This document shows positions 40,337 through 49,607 of a stretch of DNA of 64,000 bases, one piece after another. The translations under genes were made by a program, and so were the position numbers. The stretch comes from Myxococcales bacterium 68-20. Its GTDB lineage: Bacteria > Myxococcota_A > Polyangia > Polyangiales > Polyangiaceae. Under the pieces are notes generated by a model that was given only the letters and a program-made list of their open reading frames with translations, did not search any database and had not been told where the DNA came from. The stretch is taken from contig MKVQ01000002.1 in the NCBI GenBank assembly GCA_001899635.1, positions 126,198 through 190,197 of the forward strand. The letters are read 5' to 3'. Within the stretch, counting starts at the first letter, position 1, and every line of letters begins with the position of its first letter.

Positions 40337-42577
40337 ATGTCAAACGATACCAAGAGCGGCGGCGGGTCTGACCTCGACATCTTCGAGGGCCTCGGGAAGA
40401 AGACAGCCGAACGCTCCCCTGCTGCTGCTGCTGCGCCCCCGCCCCCGCCGGCTTCGTCCGCGCACGTGTCGGCCACCCAGCCGCTCGACGCGAAGAAGAC
40501 GCTGCTCGGGATGCCCAACCCCGCGACGTCGACCGCGCCGATGCCGCCTCCGGCATCCTCGCAGCCGCTGCCGCCGCCGCCGTCGGCGCGCTCCGCCGGG
40601 CCGGCGACCAGCCCCATGGGCTCCGTTCCTGCGAGCAAGCCGCCGCCGCCGCCCGGTCGCGGCTCGCTGCCGAACATCGCCGCGACGAAGGAAGCCGGGA
40701 GCATCCCTGCTCCGCCGGGCTCGCAGAAGCCGCCGTCCGTCCCCCCGCCCGCCGCCAGCACGCGTCCGGCTCCCACGTCGAGCTCGCCGACCGCCGCCCA
40801 GGGCAAGAACGGCGCGAAGCTCGACATGGACTGGGACGACGACCAGGAAGCGACCCATGTCTTCGACAAGGACAAGGAGAAGCTGAGCGCGGACGGGTCT
40901 GCCGAGTCGCTCACGCCGCCGGACTCGAAGGAGCCCGAGCGCGCCAGCATGGACGCGATCATGAGCTCGCCGCCACCGCGAAACCCGGCGGCGATCCCCT
41001 CCAATCCCCCCGCCGCGGGCACCCCGCCGCCGGCGACGGCAACGCTCTCGGGTCAGTTCGGCGCGCTCGGCCAGCCGCGCGACAAGGCGAATGGCTCCGG
41101 ACCGCCCTCGGCGAAGCTCCGTGGGCCGGCCTCGCAGCGCTCGGCGCCGCCGCCGCCTCCGACCTCGCAGAAGAACCCGAGCCTGACGACGCAGCCGCTA
41201 CCGCCGCCGCCGCCCCCAGGCCAGACCACGACCGCGCCGATGCACATGCCGCCGACGCAGCAGTCGACCCCGGCGTCGGCTTCTCCGCAGACGAAGACGA
41301 TGCAGTCGGCCCAGTCGCCGATGGCGTCGGTGCCGCCGCCGGCGCAGTCGTCGCCGCAGCAGACGGCACCGCTCCCGAGCCAGCCGCCGGCCCCGCAGCT
41401 CCCGCCGGTCAGCCGCGCGATGGAAGCGACGCACATGGTCGCGCGCCCGCAGCCGAGCAAGACCCCGCTCGTCGCCGGCCTCATCGGCGTCATGGCCATC
41501 GCGGGCATCGCCGTCTACGCGCTCATGCCGCGCACGGGCACGCTCGTCGTGAACGTCGCCGACACGAAGGGCGCCGCCGTGAACAACCTCGAGATCTTCG
41601 TCGACGGCACGAAGCGCTGCGAGACCGCGCCGTGCATCGTGCGCGACATCCCGTCCGGCGTGCACGAGGTGAAGGTCCTCGCGAAGGGCTTCGAGCCGCC
41701 GGCGCCGCGGGCCGTCACGGTCGACAGCAAGCGCGATGTCCCCACCGACTTCCAGCTCGCTCCGTCGAAGACGGCGGCCGGTACCGGCTTCAAGGTGGCG
41801 GCCTCGCACTCGGGCGTGAAGCTCGCGGTCGACGGCAAGGACATCGGCCTCCTCCCGCAGGAGCTGCGCGACCTCGAGCCCGGCGAGCACAAGCTCCGCT
41901 TCGTCGGCGACCGCTACGCGCCGCTCGAGAAGACGATCAGCATCGCGAAGGACGAGATCGTCGATCTCGGCAACGTCGAGCTCAAGGTCGTGAAGGGCAA
42001 GGCGACGATCCAGCTCGGCACGCCGGGCGCGAAGGTCTACCTCGTCAACGGCGCGAACCGCAAAGAGGTCCCCCAGTTCCCGATGGCGATCGAGTTCGAT
42101 CCGTCCGAGAAGTGGGAGCTCCAGGGCACCAAGGACGGCTTCGACGACTACCACGAGAAGATCAGCTTCGACGACGGCCAGGCAGAGAAGACCTTCACGG
42201 TCACGCTCTCGCCGAAGGGCGCGGCGACGCCCGCGCCCGCCACCCCGCCCGCGCGCCCGGCCGTCGCGGCCACGCCGGCTGCCCCCGCGAAGGAGCCGGC
42301 CGCGCCGACGCCGAAGGCCGCCGCCAACCCGCCCGCCGAGAAGCCGAAGAAGGAAGCCGCCGCCGGCGAGGCCTTCCTGAAGATCAACTCGCTGCCTGCT
42401 TCGAACATCGTCCTCGACGGCAAGCCGATCGGCGCGACGCCCCAGGCCCACGTCTCGGTCTCGCCCGGGACGCACACGATCATGTTCGTCAACGCAGAGG
42501 AAGGGCTCAAGAAGACGATCACGGTCGAAGTGAAGGCCGGCGAGACGAAGCCGGCGTTCGCGAAGCTCCGCGACTGA
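40337..42577 (+). CDS. Membrane protein with PEGA-type repeats
   Basis: 746 residues from ATG 40337, chosen because AGGAGA lies 8 bases upstream; ATG 40316 would add 7. The cytoplasmic N-terminal 370 residues are Pro/Ser/Ala/Gln-rich and low in complexity. One transmembrane helix lies at about 375-396 (L-V-A-G-L-I-G-V-M-A-I-A-G-I-A-V-Y-A-L). Outside are several PEGA-like beta modules; the last is the clearest (I-V-L-D-G-K-P-I-G-A-T-P with P-G-T-H-T-I). PEGA domains are found in surface proteins and kinases of this group. A Cys pair near 428 and 433 may form a disulfide. A strong terminator follows. Confidence 0.8.
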   Translation: MSNDTKSGGGSDLDIFEGLGKKTAERSPAAAAAPPPPPASSAHVSATQPLDAKKTLLGMPNPATSTAPMPPPASSQPLPPPPSARSAGPATSPMGSVPASKPPPPPGRGSLPNIAATKEAGSIPAPPGSQKPPSVPPPAASTRPAPTSSSPTAAQGKNGAKLDMDWDDDQEATHVFDKDKEKLSADGSAESLTPPDSKEPERASMDAIMSSPPPRNPAAIPSNPPAAGTPPPATATLSGQFGALGQPRDKANGSGPPSAKLRGPASQRSAPPPPPTSQKNPSLTTQPLPPPPPPGQTTTAPMHMPPTQQSTPASASPQTKTMQSAQSPMASVPPPAQSSPQQTAPLPSQPPAPQLPPVSRAMEATHMVARPQPSKTPLVAGLIGVMAIAGIAVYALMPRTGTLVVNVADTKGAAVNNLEIFVDGTKRCETAPCIVRDIPSGVHEVKVLAKGFEPPAPRAVTVDSKRDVPTDFQLAPSKTAAGTGFKVAASHSGVKLAVDGKDIGLLPQELRDLEPGEHKLRFVGDRYAPLEKTISIAKDEIVDLGNVELKVVKGKATIQLGTPGAKVYLVNGANRKEVPQFPMAIEFDPSEKWELQGTKDGFDDYHEKISFDDGQAEKTFTVTLSPKGAATPAPATPPARPAVAATPAAPAKEPAAPTPKAAANPPAEKPKKEAAAGEAFLKINSLPASNIVLDGKPIGATPQAHVSVSPGTHTIMFVNAEEGLKKTITVEVKAGETKPAFAKLRD

Positions 42578-42635
42578 CGCTCGGCGAGCCCACGCCCCGA
42601 GCTCACGTCGTGAGCGCTCGCGGGGCATGAGCACA

Positions 42636-42676
42636 CACATCGCGCAGACGGAGCTCCGTCTGCGCGATGTGCTTTT
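42636..42676 (+). terminator. Strong rho-independent terminator
   Basis: A perfect 36-base palindrome (42636-42671), with arms CACATCGCGCAGACGGAG and its complement, is followed by CTTTTG. It lies 58 bases after the PEGA-domain gene and only 26 bases before the regulator's ATG, so the regulator must have its promoter within or after it. Confidence 0.85.
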
Positions 42677-42701
42677 GTGGTCCTGGTATAGTGCTGCTCC
42701 A

Positions 42702-44129
42702 ATGGGCGCAAAAGGCACCGTCCTCGTCGTCGACGACGAGCCCGGACTCCGCGAGATGCTGTCGATCCTCTTCCGGAGGGAGGGCTACACCGTCACGACC
42801 GCGCCCGGCCTCGCGACGGCGCGCGACGCGCTCCAGAACACGCCGAAGCCCTACGGCGTCGTCCTCGCCGACCTGATGATGCCGGACGGCTCCGGGCTCG
42901 ATGTCGTCACGGTCGCCAAGGAGGTCTCGCCCGACACGGAGGTCATCGTGATGACCGCCCACTCCACCGTGGAGACGGCGATCGACGCGATGAAGCGCGG
43001 CGCGTACGACTTCGTCACGAAGCCGTTCGCCACCGCCGAGCTGCGCGCGCTCGTCGGCAAGGCGTTCGAGAAGCGCGCGCTCGTCGAGGAGAACGCGCGC
43101 CTCCGCGCTCAGGTCGACCGTCATCAACCGAAGGACCTGCTCGGGCGCTCGCCGGCGATGCAGCGCATCCTCGAGCTCGTGCAGCGCGTCGCGAGCGGGC
43201 GGAGCACCGTCCTCATCACCGGCGAGAGCGGCACGGGCAAGGAGCGCATTGCGCGCTTCCTCCACGAGGCTTCGGAGCGGAAGGACAAGCCGTTCCGGGT
43301 CGTCAACTGCGGGGCGATCCCCGAGGCCCTCGTCGAGAGCGAGCTCTTCGGACACGAGAAGGGCGCCTTCACCGGCGCCGCCACGCGCAAGCTCGGGTTC
43401 TTCCGCGAGGCCGAGGGCGGCACGGTGCTCCTCGACGAGATCGGCGAGCTGCCGCTTTCGATGCAGGTGAAGCTCCTGCGAGTCCTCCAGGAGCGGAAGG
43501 TCCGCGGCGTCGGCGAGACGGAGGAGTCGAGCGTCGACGTCCGGGTCGTCGCGGCGACGAACCGCAACGTCGAGGAGGACGTGAAGGCCGGCAAGTTTCG
43601 CCAGGACCTCTACTACCGCCTCAACGTGATCCGCCTCGAGGTGCCGCCGCTCCGGGATCGACGCGAGGACGTCCCCGAGCTCGCACGCTACTTCCTCGAG
43701 CGGTGTGGCCGCGAGCACGACAAGACCGTGCGGGCGCTCTCACCTGACGCTCTCCGCGCGCTCGACGGCTATCCGTTCCCGGGCAACGTGCGCGAGCTCG
43801 AGAACATCATCGAACGCGCCGTGGCGCTCGCATCGGGTCCCGTCATCGGGCTCGGTGATCTCCCCCACGAGGTCAGCGGACTGGTCGCGCGAACGACACC
43901 GGCGCTGCTCGATCTTCCAGACGAGGGCTGCGACCTCGACGTGGTCCTGGGCGAGGTGGAGCGCCGGCTCATTCTCCAGGCGCTCGAGCGCGAGGGCGGC
44001 GTCCGGACGACCGCCGCGAAGACGCTGAACATCACCCTCCGGAGCCTTCGGTACCGAATGCAGAAGCTGCGCATGCCGACCGGTGACGGCGATCCGGAGA
44101 GCTGCGACCCGCCGTCGGGGGAAGGCTGA
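42702..44129 (+). CDS. pilR: Sigma54-dependent response regulator, PilR-like
   Basis: 475 residues from ATG 42702; the frame extends to 42627, but that start lies inside the terminator region. The receiver domain has the phosphorylated Asp57 (V-L-A-D-L-M-M-P-D) and Lys107. The AAA+ domain has Walker A G-E-S-G-T-G-K (174-180) and the sigma54-contacting G-A-F-T-G-A. A Fis-type helix-turn-helix ends the protein. The nearest downstream genes are two prepilins, so it probably activates pilin transcription like PilR of Myxococcus. The symbol rests on this context; no sensor kinase (pilS) is adjacent. Confidence 0.85.
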   Translation: MGAKGTVLVVDDEPGLREMLSILFRREGYTVTTAPGLATARDALQNTPKPYGVVLADLMMPDGSGLDVVTVAKEVSPDTEVIVMTAHSTVETAIDAMKRGAYDFVTKPFATAELRALVGKAFEKRALVEENARLRAQVDRHQPKDLLGRSPAMQRILELVQRVASGRSTVLITGESGTGKERIARFLHEASERKDKPFRVVNCGAIPEALVESELFGHEKGAFTGAATRKLGFFREAEGGTVLLDEIGELPLSMQVKLLRVLQERKVRGVGETEESSVDVRVVAATNRNVEEDVKAGKFRQDLYYRLNVIRLEVPPLRDRREDVPELARYFLERCGREHDKTVRALSPDALRALDGYPFPGNVRELENIIERAVALASGPVIGLGDLPHEVSGLVARTTPALLDLPDEGCDLDVVLGEVERRLILQALEREGGVRTTAAKTLNITLRSLRYRMQKLRMPTGDGDPESCDPPSGEG

Positions 44130-44271
44130 GCCGTTTTTTGTCGGTGGCGATCGGCGCCCCGTGACACTTTTTGTCCGCGCACAACCAGAGCGCGTGTGCG
44201 TGTCGGAATCGAATCACAAGAACTTCGCAGTCTTACAATCGTGTGCGTTACGCTCGACCGCGGAGGACGAC

Positions 44272-44862
44272 ATGGCACGAGGCCTGCTTTTCAGTCACGC
44301 GATGGTCGGCCGCAAGACGCGCAGGGCGAAAGGAGCCGCGGGCTTCACGCTCGTCGAGCTCGGGGCGGTCGTCGCCATCATCGGCATCCTCGCGGTCATC
44401 GCGATCGCCGGATACCGGAAGTACATCCTCCACTCGAAGATCACCGAAGCCCAGAACGGCATCTCGGCGATCAAGATCGCGCAGGAGGACTTCCGCGCGG
44501 AGCGAGGCGTCTACGCCGACCTCGGCGCCTCGTATTGCCCGGCGGCAGCCGGTGTCCATGACCGCAAGGTCGGCTGGGACCCGGGATGCAGCGGCGGCGG
44601 CTCGCTCGCCGATCCGCGCTGGCAGTCGCTCCCGGTTCACATGAGCGGCGCGGTCCAGTTCAGGTACGCGACCGTCGCCGGGAACGGAACGTACACCGCG
44701 CCCGCGGACGCAAACTGGGTCACGATCACCACGCCGCCGAACGGCCTCTGGTACGTGGCGATGGCGAGGTGCGACCTCGACGGCGACACCTCCAACGTCG
44801 ATACGCAGCTCGCCAGCATGTCGTTCAGCAATCAAATTTTCATTCGTAACGACGGACAATGA
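44272..44862 (+). CDS. Type IV pilin-like protein
   Basis: 196 residues from ATG 44272 (GGAGG 7 bases upstream). The leader K-G-A-A-G is cleaved before F-T-L-V-E-L, leaving Glu at +5 of the mature protein; the hydrophobic stretch V-V-A-I-I-G-I-L-A-V-I-A-I-A-G-Y follows. The leader is unusually long (24 residues). The globular part has two Cys (near 88 and 107) and near the C terminus C-D-L-D-G-D-T, an acidic loop also found in two other pilins of this locus. It may be a minor or alternative pilin. The pilA-like gene follows 97 bases downstream. Confidence 0.88.
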   Translation: MARGLLFSHAMVGRKTRRAKGAAGFTLVELGAVVAIIGILAVIAIAGYRKYILHSKITEAQNGISAIKIAQEDFRAERGVYADLGASYCPAAAGVHDRKVGWDPGCSGGGSLADPRWQSLPVHMSGAVQFRYATVAGNGTYTAPADANWVTITTPPNGLWYVAMARCDLDGDTSNVDTQLASMSFSNQIFIRNDGQ

Positions 44863-44919
44863 ACCTCGGCGAGACTCGCTCTCGCCCGATCGATAACTGC
44901 ATCACACCGGCGAACAAGG

Positions 44920-44940
44920 ACGATGCGAACATCGCATCGT
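44920..44940 (+). promoter_or_regulatory. Perfect hairpin in the pilin leader RNA
   Basis: ACGATGCGA-ACA-TCGCATCGT forms a 9-bp stem with a 3-base loop, ending 10 bases before AGGAG, the ribosome binding site of the pilin gene. No U-tract follows, so a terminator is unlikely. A 5' stabilising or processing structure for an abundant pilin mRNA fits better. Confidence 0.55.
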
Positions 44941-44959
44941 GCGCCAGCCAGGAGACACC

Positions 44960-45583
44960 ATGAAGCTGATTGGTCTGAAGAACAGGAAGAATGCGGAGGG
45001 CTTCACGCTCGTGGAGCTCATGATCGTCGTCGCCATCATCGGCATCCTGGCCGTGCTCGCGATCTACGGCGTGACCAAGTACATGGCCAACGCGAAGACG
45101 GGCGAGGCCCGAAACGCGATCGGTCAGCTCGCGAAGGCGGCCGTCGCTTCGTACGAGGAGGAGCGCATCATGAACGAGCTCCTCGCTCCGGGAACCGCGG
45201 GAACCAAGTCTGCCCACGTGATCTGCGCGACGGCGAGCAAGACGGTTCCTGGTGACATCGCCGATGTTGGTAACAAGAAGTATCAGAGCTCGGTCGAGGC
45301 CACCAAGGACTGGGCGATCGGGGACCAGATGACGGGTTGGCCCTGCCTCAAGTTCTCGCTCACCGAGCCGCAGTACTTCCTCTACGGCTACGAGGCCAGC
45401 ACCGCCGCGGGCGCCAACGCGTTCGCCGCCTACGCGCAGGCCGACTTCAAGGGTTCGGGCGGCGCCACGAACCAGCTCAGCATCACGGGCAAGCAGCTGG
45501 GCGGAGCCAAGCAGATGGTCGTCGATACCGCCATGCGCGAAGACGACGGCGCCGCCGCGGCGACCAAGCGCGCCGTTCCCTGA
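44960..45583 (+). CDS. pilA: Type IV major pilin
   Basis: 207 residues from ATG 44960 with AGGAG 7 bases upstream. The prepilin leader ends K-N-A-E-G, cleaved before F-T-L-V-E-L-M-I-V-V-A-I-I-G; Glu5 of the mature chain is present. The long N-terminal helix continues to N-A-K-T-G-E-A-R-N-A-I-G. Cys residues near 95 and 132 may form a disulfide. Good ribosome binding site, leader hairpin and a strong terminator directly after suit high expression. It is assigned as the major subunit on these grounds and on its similarity to myxobacterial PilA. Confidence 0.9.
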   Translation: MKLIGLKNRKNAEGFTLVELMIVVAIIGILAVLAIYGVTKYMANAKTGEARNAIGQLAKAAVASYEEERIMNELLAPGTAGTKSAHVICATASKTVPGDIADVGNKKYQSSVEATKDWAIGDQMTGWPCLKFSLTEPQYFLYGYEASTAAGANAFAAYAQADFKGSGGATNQLSITGKQLGGAKQMVVDTAMREDDGAAAATKRAVP

Positions 45584-45612
45584 TCGCATCGCTCGCCCAA
45601 TCGTGGGACACG

Positions 45613-45650
45613 ACGGCCCGGTCAGCAACGCTGGCTGGGCCGTTCTCTTT
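45613..45650 (+). terminator. Rho-independent terminator after pilA
   Basis: ACGGCCC (45613-45619) pairs with GGGCCGT (45637-45643), with an inner CAGC-AAC-GCTG stem, followed by TCTCTTT. It lies 30 bases after the pilin stop. Confidence 0.82.
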
Positions 45651-45780
45651 GGTGGGGCCCCTTCCGCGACTTACGCGCTCTACCGCCGGACGCGGCTCTC
45701 CACGTCCAGTAGTGTGCGGCGGGGACCCATCGGGTAAAGCCCGTCAGTAGCCTCCCGAGTGCCTTCAACCCCCGAGCCTC

Positions 45781-48700
45781 ATGAACAGCTCATCTTCCCT
45801 TCGCCGCGTCGCCCCCCTGCTCTTCCTCTCCGGCGCGTGCGCGCTCATCTACCAGGTCGCGTGGTTCCGTGAGCTCCGTCTGATCTTCGGCGCATCGACC
45901 GCCGCGTCAGCCGCGGTCCTCGGCGTCTTCATGGGCGGGCTCGGGATCGGCGGGCGGGTGCTGGGCAAACGCGCCGACCGCGCGAAGAACCCGCTCGACC
46001 TGTATGCCCGCCTCGAGCTCGGCGTCGCCGTCGCCGCGGCCATCACGCCAGCGCTCGTCCGCGTCGCGCAGCTCGTCTACCTCGGCGTCGGCGGCGCGGC
46101 CACGCTTGGGAGCGCAGGGGCGACCCTGGTACGCCTCGTCCTCTCCGTGGTGGTGCTCGGGCCGCCCGCGCTGCTGATGGGAGGGACGCTCCCTGCGATG
46201 GCGCGCGCGGTCGAGCAGGCGAGCGACGCCGGCCGGCAGCGCGTCGCGGTGCTCTACGGCGTGAACACGCTGGGCGCCGTCGTCGGCACGGTCGGCGCGA
46301 ATTTCGTCCTCATCGAGGTGTTCGGCACGCGCCTCACGCTCTGGCTCGCGTGCCTGGTGAACGTGCTCGTCGCGGTGATCGCGCGGGTGATGGCGCGCGG
46401 GGCCATCGGGAGAGACGCGAAGGCGGCGAGCTCCGGCGACGAGGGCGCCGCGCCGCGAGCCCACGCGGAGACCGGGCTGCCCGCGAGCCTGCGCTGGTTC
46501 CCGCCCTTCGCCGCCGGCATCTCGGGCCTCGCGTTCATGCTGATGGAGCTCGTCTGGTACCGCATGCTCGCGCCGCTCCTCGGCGGCTCGTCGTACACGT
46601 TCGGCCTCATCCTCGCGATCGCGCTGTTCGGGATCGGCATCGGAGGCCTCGCGTACGCGCGGACGAAGCGGCCCGCGACGCTCTCGATGTTCGCGGTCAC
46701 GTGCGCACTGGAGGCCCTCGCCCTCGCCCTCCCCTACGCGCTCGGCGACAAGCTCGCGCTCTTCGCCCTCCTCCTCCGCCCGCTTGCGCGCGCGTCGTTC
46801 GCGACCTCGGTGCTGTCGTGGAGCGTCATCGCGGCGATCGTCGTCTTGCCCGCGGCGATCATCTCCGGCTACCAGTTCTCGCTCGTCATCGGCCTCTACG
46901 GCCGGGGCGCGAAGAACGTGGCGCGCGACGTCGGCAATGCGTACCTCGCCAACACGATCGGGTCGATCGCCGGATCCATCGGCGGCGGGTTCGGCCTCAT
47001 CCCGCTCCTGTCGGCACCGCGCTGCTGGCAGGCGGTGGCCGTGCTGCTCCTCGCCGTGGCGTGTCTCGCGACCGTGCTCGACGTGCGGGAGCGAAGGCTC
47101 TCGCTCGGGGCGCTCGCGAGCGTCGTGATCGCGGTCCCCGCCGCCCTGATGCTCGCGGCGACCGGGCCCACCCACGTCTGGCGGCACTCGGGCATCGGCG
47201 CCGGACGCGCCGACCTCGGCATGGATGTTTCGCGCAAGGGCATCGAGGCCTTCGTCTCGAAGGCCCGCGCCAAGATCGTCTGGGAGATGGACGGGCTCGA
47301 GAGCAGCGTCGCCCTGGGCGATGACCACGGCTACAACTTCATCGTCAACGGCAAGATCGACGGTCACATCATCGCCGACTCCGGCACGCAGGTGATGAGC
47401 GGCCTGCTCGCCGCGCTTCTCCATCCCAATCCGAGGCGGGCGCTGGTCATCGGGCTCGGCACCGGGAGCACCGCCGGCTGGCTCGGCGCGATCCCCTCGA
47501 TGGATCACATCGAGGTCCTGGAGCTCGAGCCCGCCATCGTGCGCGTGGCGCGCGACTGCGGGCCCGCGAACATGAACGTGATGGACAACCCGAAGGTGCA
47601 CGTCACCCTCGGGGACGCACGCGAGGTTCTCCGTACGACGCGGGAGCGCTACGACATCGTCTTCTCCGAGCCGTCGAACCCCTATCGGGCAGGCATCTCC
47701 AGCCTCTACACGGAGGAGTTCTACCGCGCGGCCGCGGAGCGGCTCGCCGACGGCGGCTTCTTCGTGCAGTGGGTGCAGACGTACGAGATCGACGCCGGGG
47801 CGGTCGCCACCGCGGCCGTGACGCTGCGCCAGGTGTTTCCTTCCGTCGCAGTGTGGAGTACGGAGCGTGGCGACCTCGTGCTGATCGGCTCGCACGCGCG
47901 CCAGCCGGTCGACGTCACGCGCATCCGCGAGCGTCTCGCGACGGAGCCCTACCGCACCGCTGCGCGCTCAGCCTGGCGGACGACGTCGGCCGAGGGGGTG
48001 CTCGCTCACTTCGTCGCCACACCGCAGTTCGTGGACACACTGGCGGAGCAGGGGCTCGGAGCGGTCAACACGGACGATCAGAACTTTCTCGAGTTCGCGT
48101 TCGCGCGCAACGTCGGCAACCAGCGGCGCGTGGCGGACGAGATCTACAACTTTGCCGCGCGGCTCGGCGTCGACCGGCCGGAGGTCGAGGGCATGTTCGA
48201 TCCGCTCCTCGTGCAGGAGGAGAAGGTGCTCGAGCGGGTGCTCCAGAAACTCCCGGCCGCCCCCGGTCCCGACGTGCCGCCTGCGCTCGTCGCGGCGCTG
48301 CGAAGCTTCCAGGCCGACGACTTCGCCGGCGGACTCCGCGCATGGTCGACCCTCGGTCGGGCGCCCCGCACCTATCACGAGGCGATGCTCGTCGCGAACG
48401 CCGCCGCATTCGTCGGCGACGAGCGCACGGAGACGCTCATTCCGGAAGGCACCCCTCCCGCCGAGCAGAGCCTCCTGCGGGGCATCCTGCGCTTCCGGAA
48501 CAACGACCCAGTGGTAGCCGTCGAGCTCTTCGAGCGCGGCTTCGTCGAGGCGCGCACCGAGCCGTGGGTGCATCCGTCGACGATGCTCATCGCGTTGGAC
48601 CTCGTACTCAAGCTGGGCCACAAAGACCCGCCGGTCGCGCGGCGCCTCGCGGTGGCCCTCTCCGAGCCATTCGCCGTCGAGAGCTTCCGATGGTCTCGCA

Positions 48701-49035
48701 TCGAGGCGTTCATGCGCCTCGCGCGCGCCGCGGAAGACCCGAAGCTCTGCGTTCAGGCGATCGAGCGCAATGAGCCGTTCCCGATGGAGCATGTCTACCT
48801 CGAGTCCCGCGTGATCTGCTTCACGCAGGCCAACCATCCTCGCCTGGCGGAAGCCGAGGACGCGTTCGGCCGTTTGCTCGCGAACACCCGGCCCTTCGGC
48901 GCGGACATCCCGACTCCGCCGGGCCAGAAGCGCCCGAGCCCGCCCGTCGTCGACGCGCCCGAGCCGCCTCGCCCCGTCGAGGACGCAACGCTCGGGCTCG
49001 ACGCGGGCAAGGACGCGGAATCCTCATCCCCGTAG
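45781..49035 (+). CDS. Polytopic membrane protein fused to spermidine synthase-like domain
   Basis: 1084 residues from ATG 45781. Residues 1-460 form about 12 hydrophobic helices resembling the transporter-like half of fused spermidine synthases (V-A-W-F-R-E-L; N-T-L-G-A-V-V-G-T). About 490-735 is an aminopropyltransferase/methyltransferase fold, with V-I-G-L-G-T-G-S near 557 and S-E-P-S-N-P-Y near 640; the latter has Glu-Pro where spermidine synthases have catalytic Asp, so true polyamine synthesis is doubtful. The remaining 350 residues look helical, TPR-like. Set between pilin genes, it may modify or help assemble pilins; inference. Confidence 0.8.
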   Translation: MNSSSSLRRVAPLLFLSGACALIYQVAWFRELRLIFGASTAASAAVLGVFMGGLGIGGRVLGKRADRAKNPLDLYARLELGVAVAAAITPALVRVAQLVYLGVGGAATLGSAGATLVRLVLSVVVLGPPALLMGGTLPAMARAVEQASDAGRQRVAVLYGVNTLGAVVGTVGANFVLIEVFGTRLTLWLACLVNVLVAVIARVMARGAIGRDAKAASSGDEGAAPRAHAETGLPASLRWFPPFAAGISGLAFMLMELVWYRMLAPLLGGSSYTFGLILAIALFGIGIGGLAYARTKRPATLSMFAVTCALEALALALPYALGDKLALFALLLRPLARASFATSVLSWSVIAAIVVLPAAIISGYQFSLVIGLYGRGAKNVARDVGNAYLANTIGSIAGSIGGGFGLIPLLSAPRCWQAVAVLLLAVACLATVLDVRERRLSLGALASVVIAVPAALMLAATGPTHVWRHSGIGAGRADLGMDVSRKGIEAFVSKARAKIVWEMDGLESSVALGDDHGYNFIVNGKIDGHIIADSGTQVMSGLLAALLHPNPRRALVIGLGTGSTAGWLGAIPSMDHIEVLELEPAIVRVARDCGPANMNVMDNPKVHVTLGDAREVLRTTRERYDIVFSEPSNPYRAGISSLYTEEFYRAAAERLADGGFFVQWVQTYEIDAGAVATAAVTLRQVFPSVAVWSTERGDLVLIGSHARQPVDVTRIRERLATEPYRTAARSAWRTTSAEGVLAHFVATPQFVDTLAEQGLGAVNTDDQNFLEFAFARNVGNQRRVADEIYNFAARLGVDRPEVEGMFDPLLVQEEKVLERVLQKLPAAPGPDVPPALVAALRSFQADDFAGGLRAWSTLGRAPRTYHEAMLVANAAAFVGDERTETLIPEGTPPAEQSLLRGILRFRNNDPVVAVELFERGFVEARTEPWVHPSTMLIALDLVLKLGHKDPPVARRLAVALSEPFAVESFRWSRIEAFMRLARAAEDPKLCVQAIERNEPFPMEHVYLESRVICFTQANHPRLAEAEDAFGRLLANTRPFGADIPTPPGQKRPSPPVVDAPEPPRPVEDATLGLDAGKDAESSSP

Positions 49036-49061
49036 CCGCTGGCGCCTGCTATCGTGGCCGC

Positions 49062-49601
49062 GTGCGTCGCGGATTCTCCGCCATCGAGCTAATGAACTTC
49101 TTCGCGCTTGCCGCGATCCTGACCGCGCTCGGGATGTACGCGCTCGCTCGATACGTTCGTCACAACAAGACCGCCGAGGCGAAGGAGTCGATCACGCGGA
49201 TCGCGAGCGGCGCGGCGGATTACTACAACCGCTCCGACGCAACGCAGCCGGCAGGCGCCGCTCCGCAGGCGGTCCATGCGATGCGCCACTTTCCTCCGAG
49301 CTCGCGCACCGCGGTACCGGAGGACGCGCTCAACGTTCGCGGTCGCAAGTACCAGAGCAACTCCGCGGACTGGGCAGCCAGCCCGTGGCGCGAGCTCGGC
49401 TTCTCGATCGTCCAGCCGCAGTGCTACCAGTACGCCTTCGAATCGCAGGGATCCGGAGCGACCGCCAAGGCGCTCGTGACGGCCGAAGGCGATCTCGACG
49501 GGGACGGAACGCGCTCCCGCTACTCGCTCGCGATCGCGCCCGACGAGAGCCTGACGGCCGTGGTCGCGACGGAGCTGGAGCGCGTCGATCCGGAGGAGTG
49601 A
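49062..49601 (+). CDS. Prepilin-like minor pilin
   Basis: 179 residues from GTG 49062. The leader is only M-R-R-G, cleaved before F-S-A-I-E-L, so Glu5 is retained. The hydrophobic helix then runs A-L-A-A-I-L-T-A-L-G-M-Y-A-L-A. The C-terminal domain contains E-G-D-L-D-G-D-G-T-R-S-R-Y, an EF-hand-like calcium loop typical of many deltaproteobacterial pilins. The next pseudopilin gene starts 6 bases later and a TPR membrane protein follows, so the three form an operon. Probably a minor pilin that primes or decorates the fibre. Confidence 0.85.
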   Translation: MRRGFSAIELMNFFALAAILTALGMYALARYVRHNKTAEAKESITRIASGAADYYNRSDATQPAGAAPQAVHAMRHFPPSSRTAVPEDALNVRGRKYQSNSADWAASPWRELGFSIVQPQCYQYAFESQGSGATAKALVTAEGDLDGDGTRSRYSLAIAPDESLTAVVATELERVDPEE

Positions 49602-49607
49602 GGGAGG

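Noticed and set aside
44273-44288. TGGCAC-N5-CTGC, sigma54-like element at the start of the first pilin-like gene
   Set aside because: It lies within the first codons, downstream of a good ribosome binding site (GGAGG) for ATG 44272, and would leave no leader for the next in-frame ATG.
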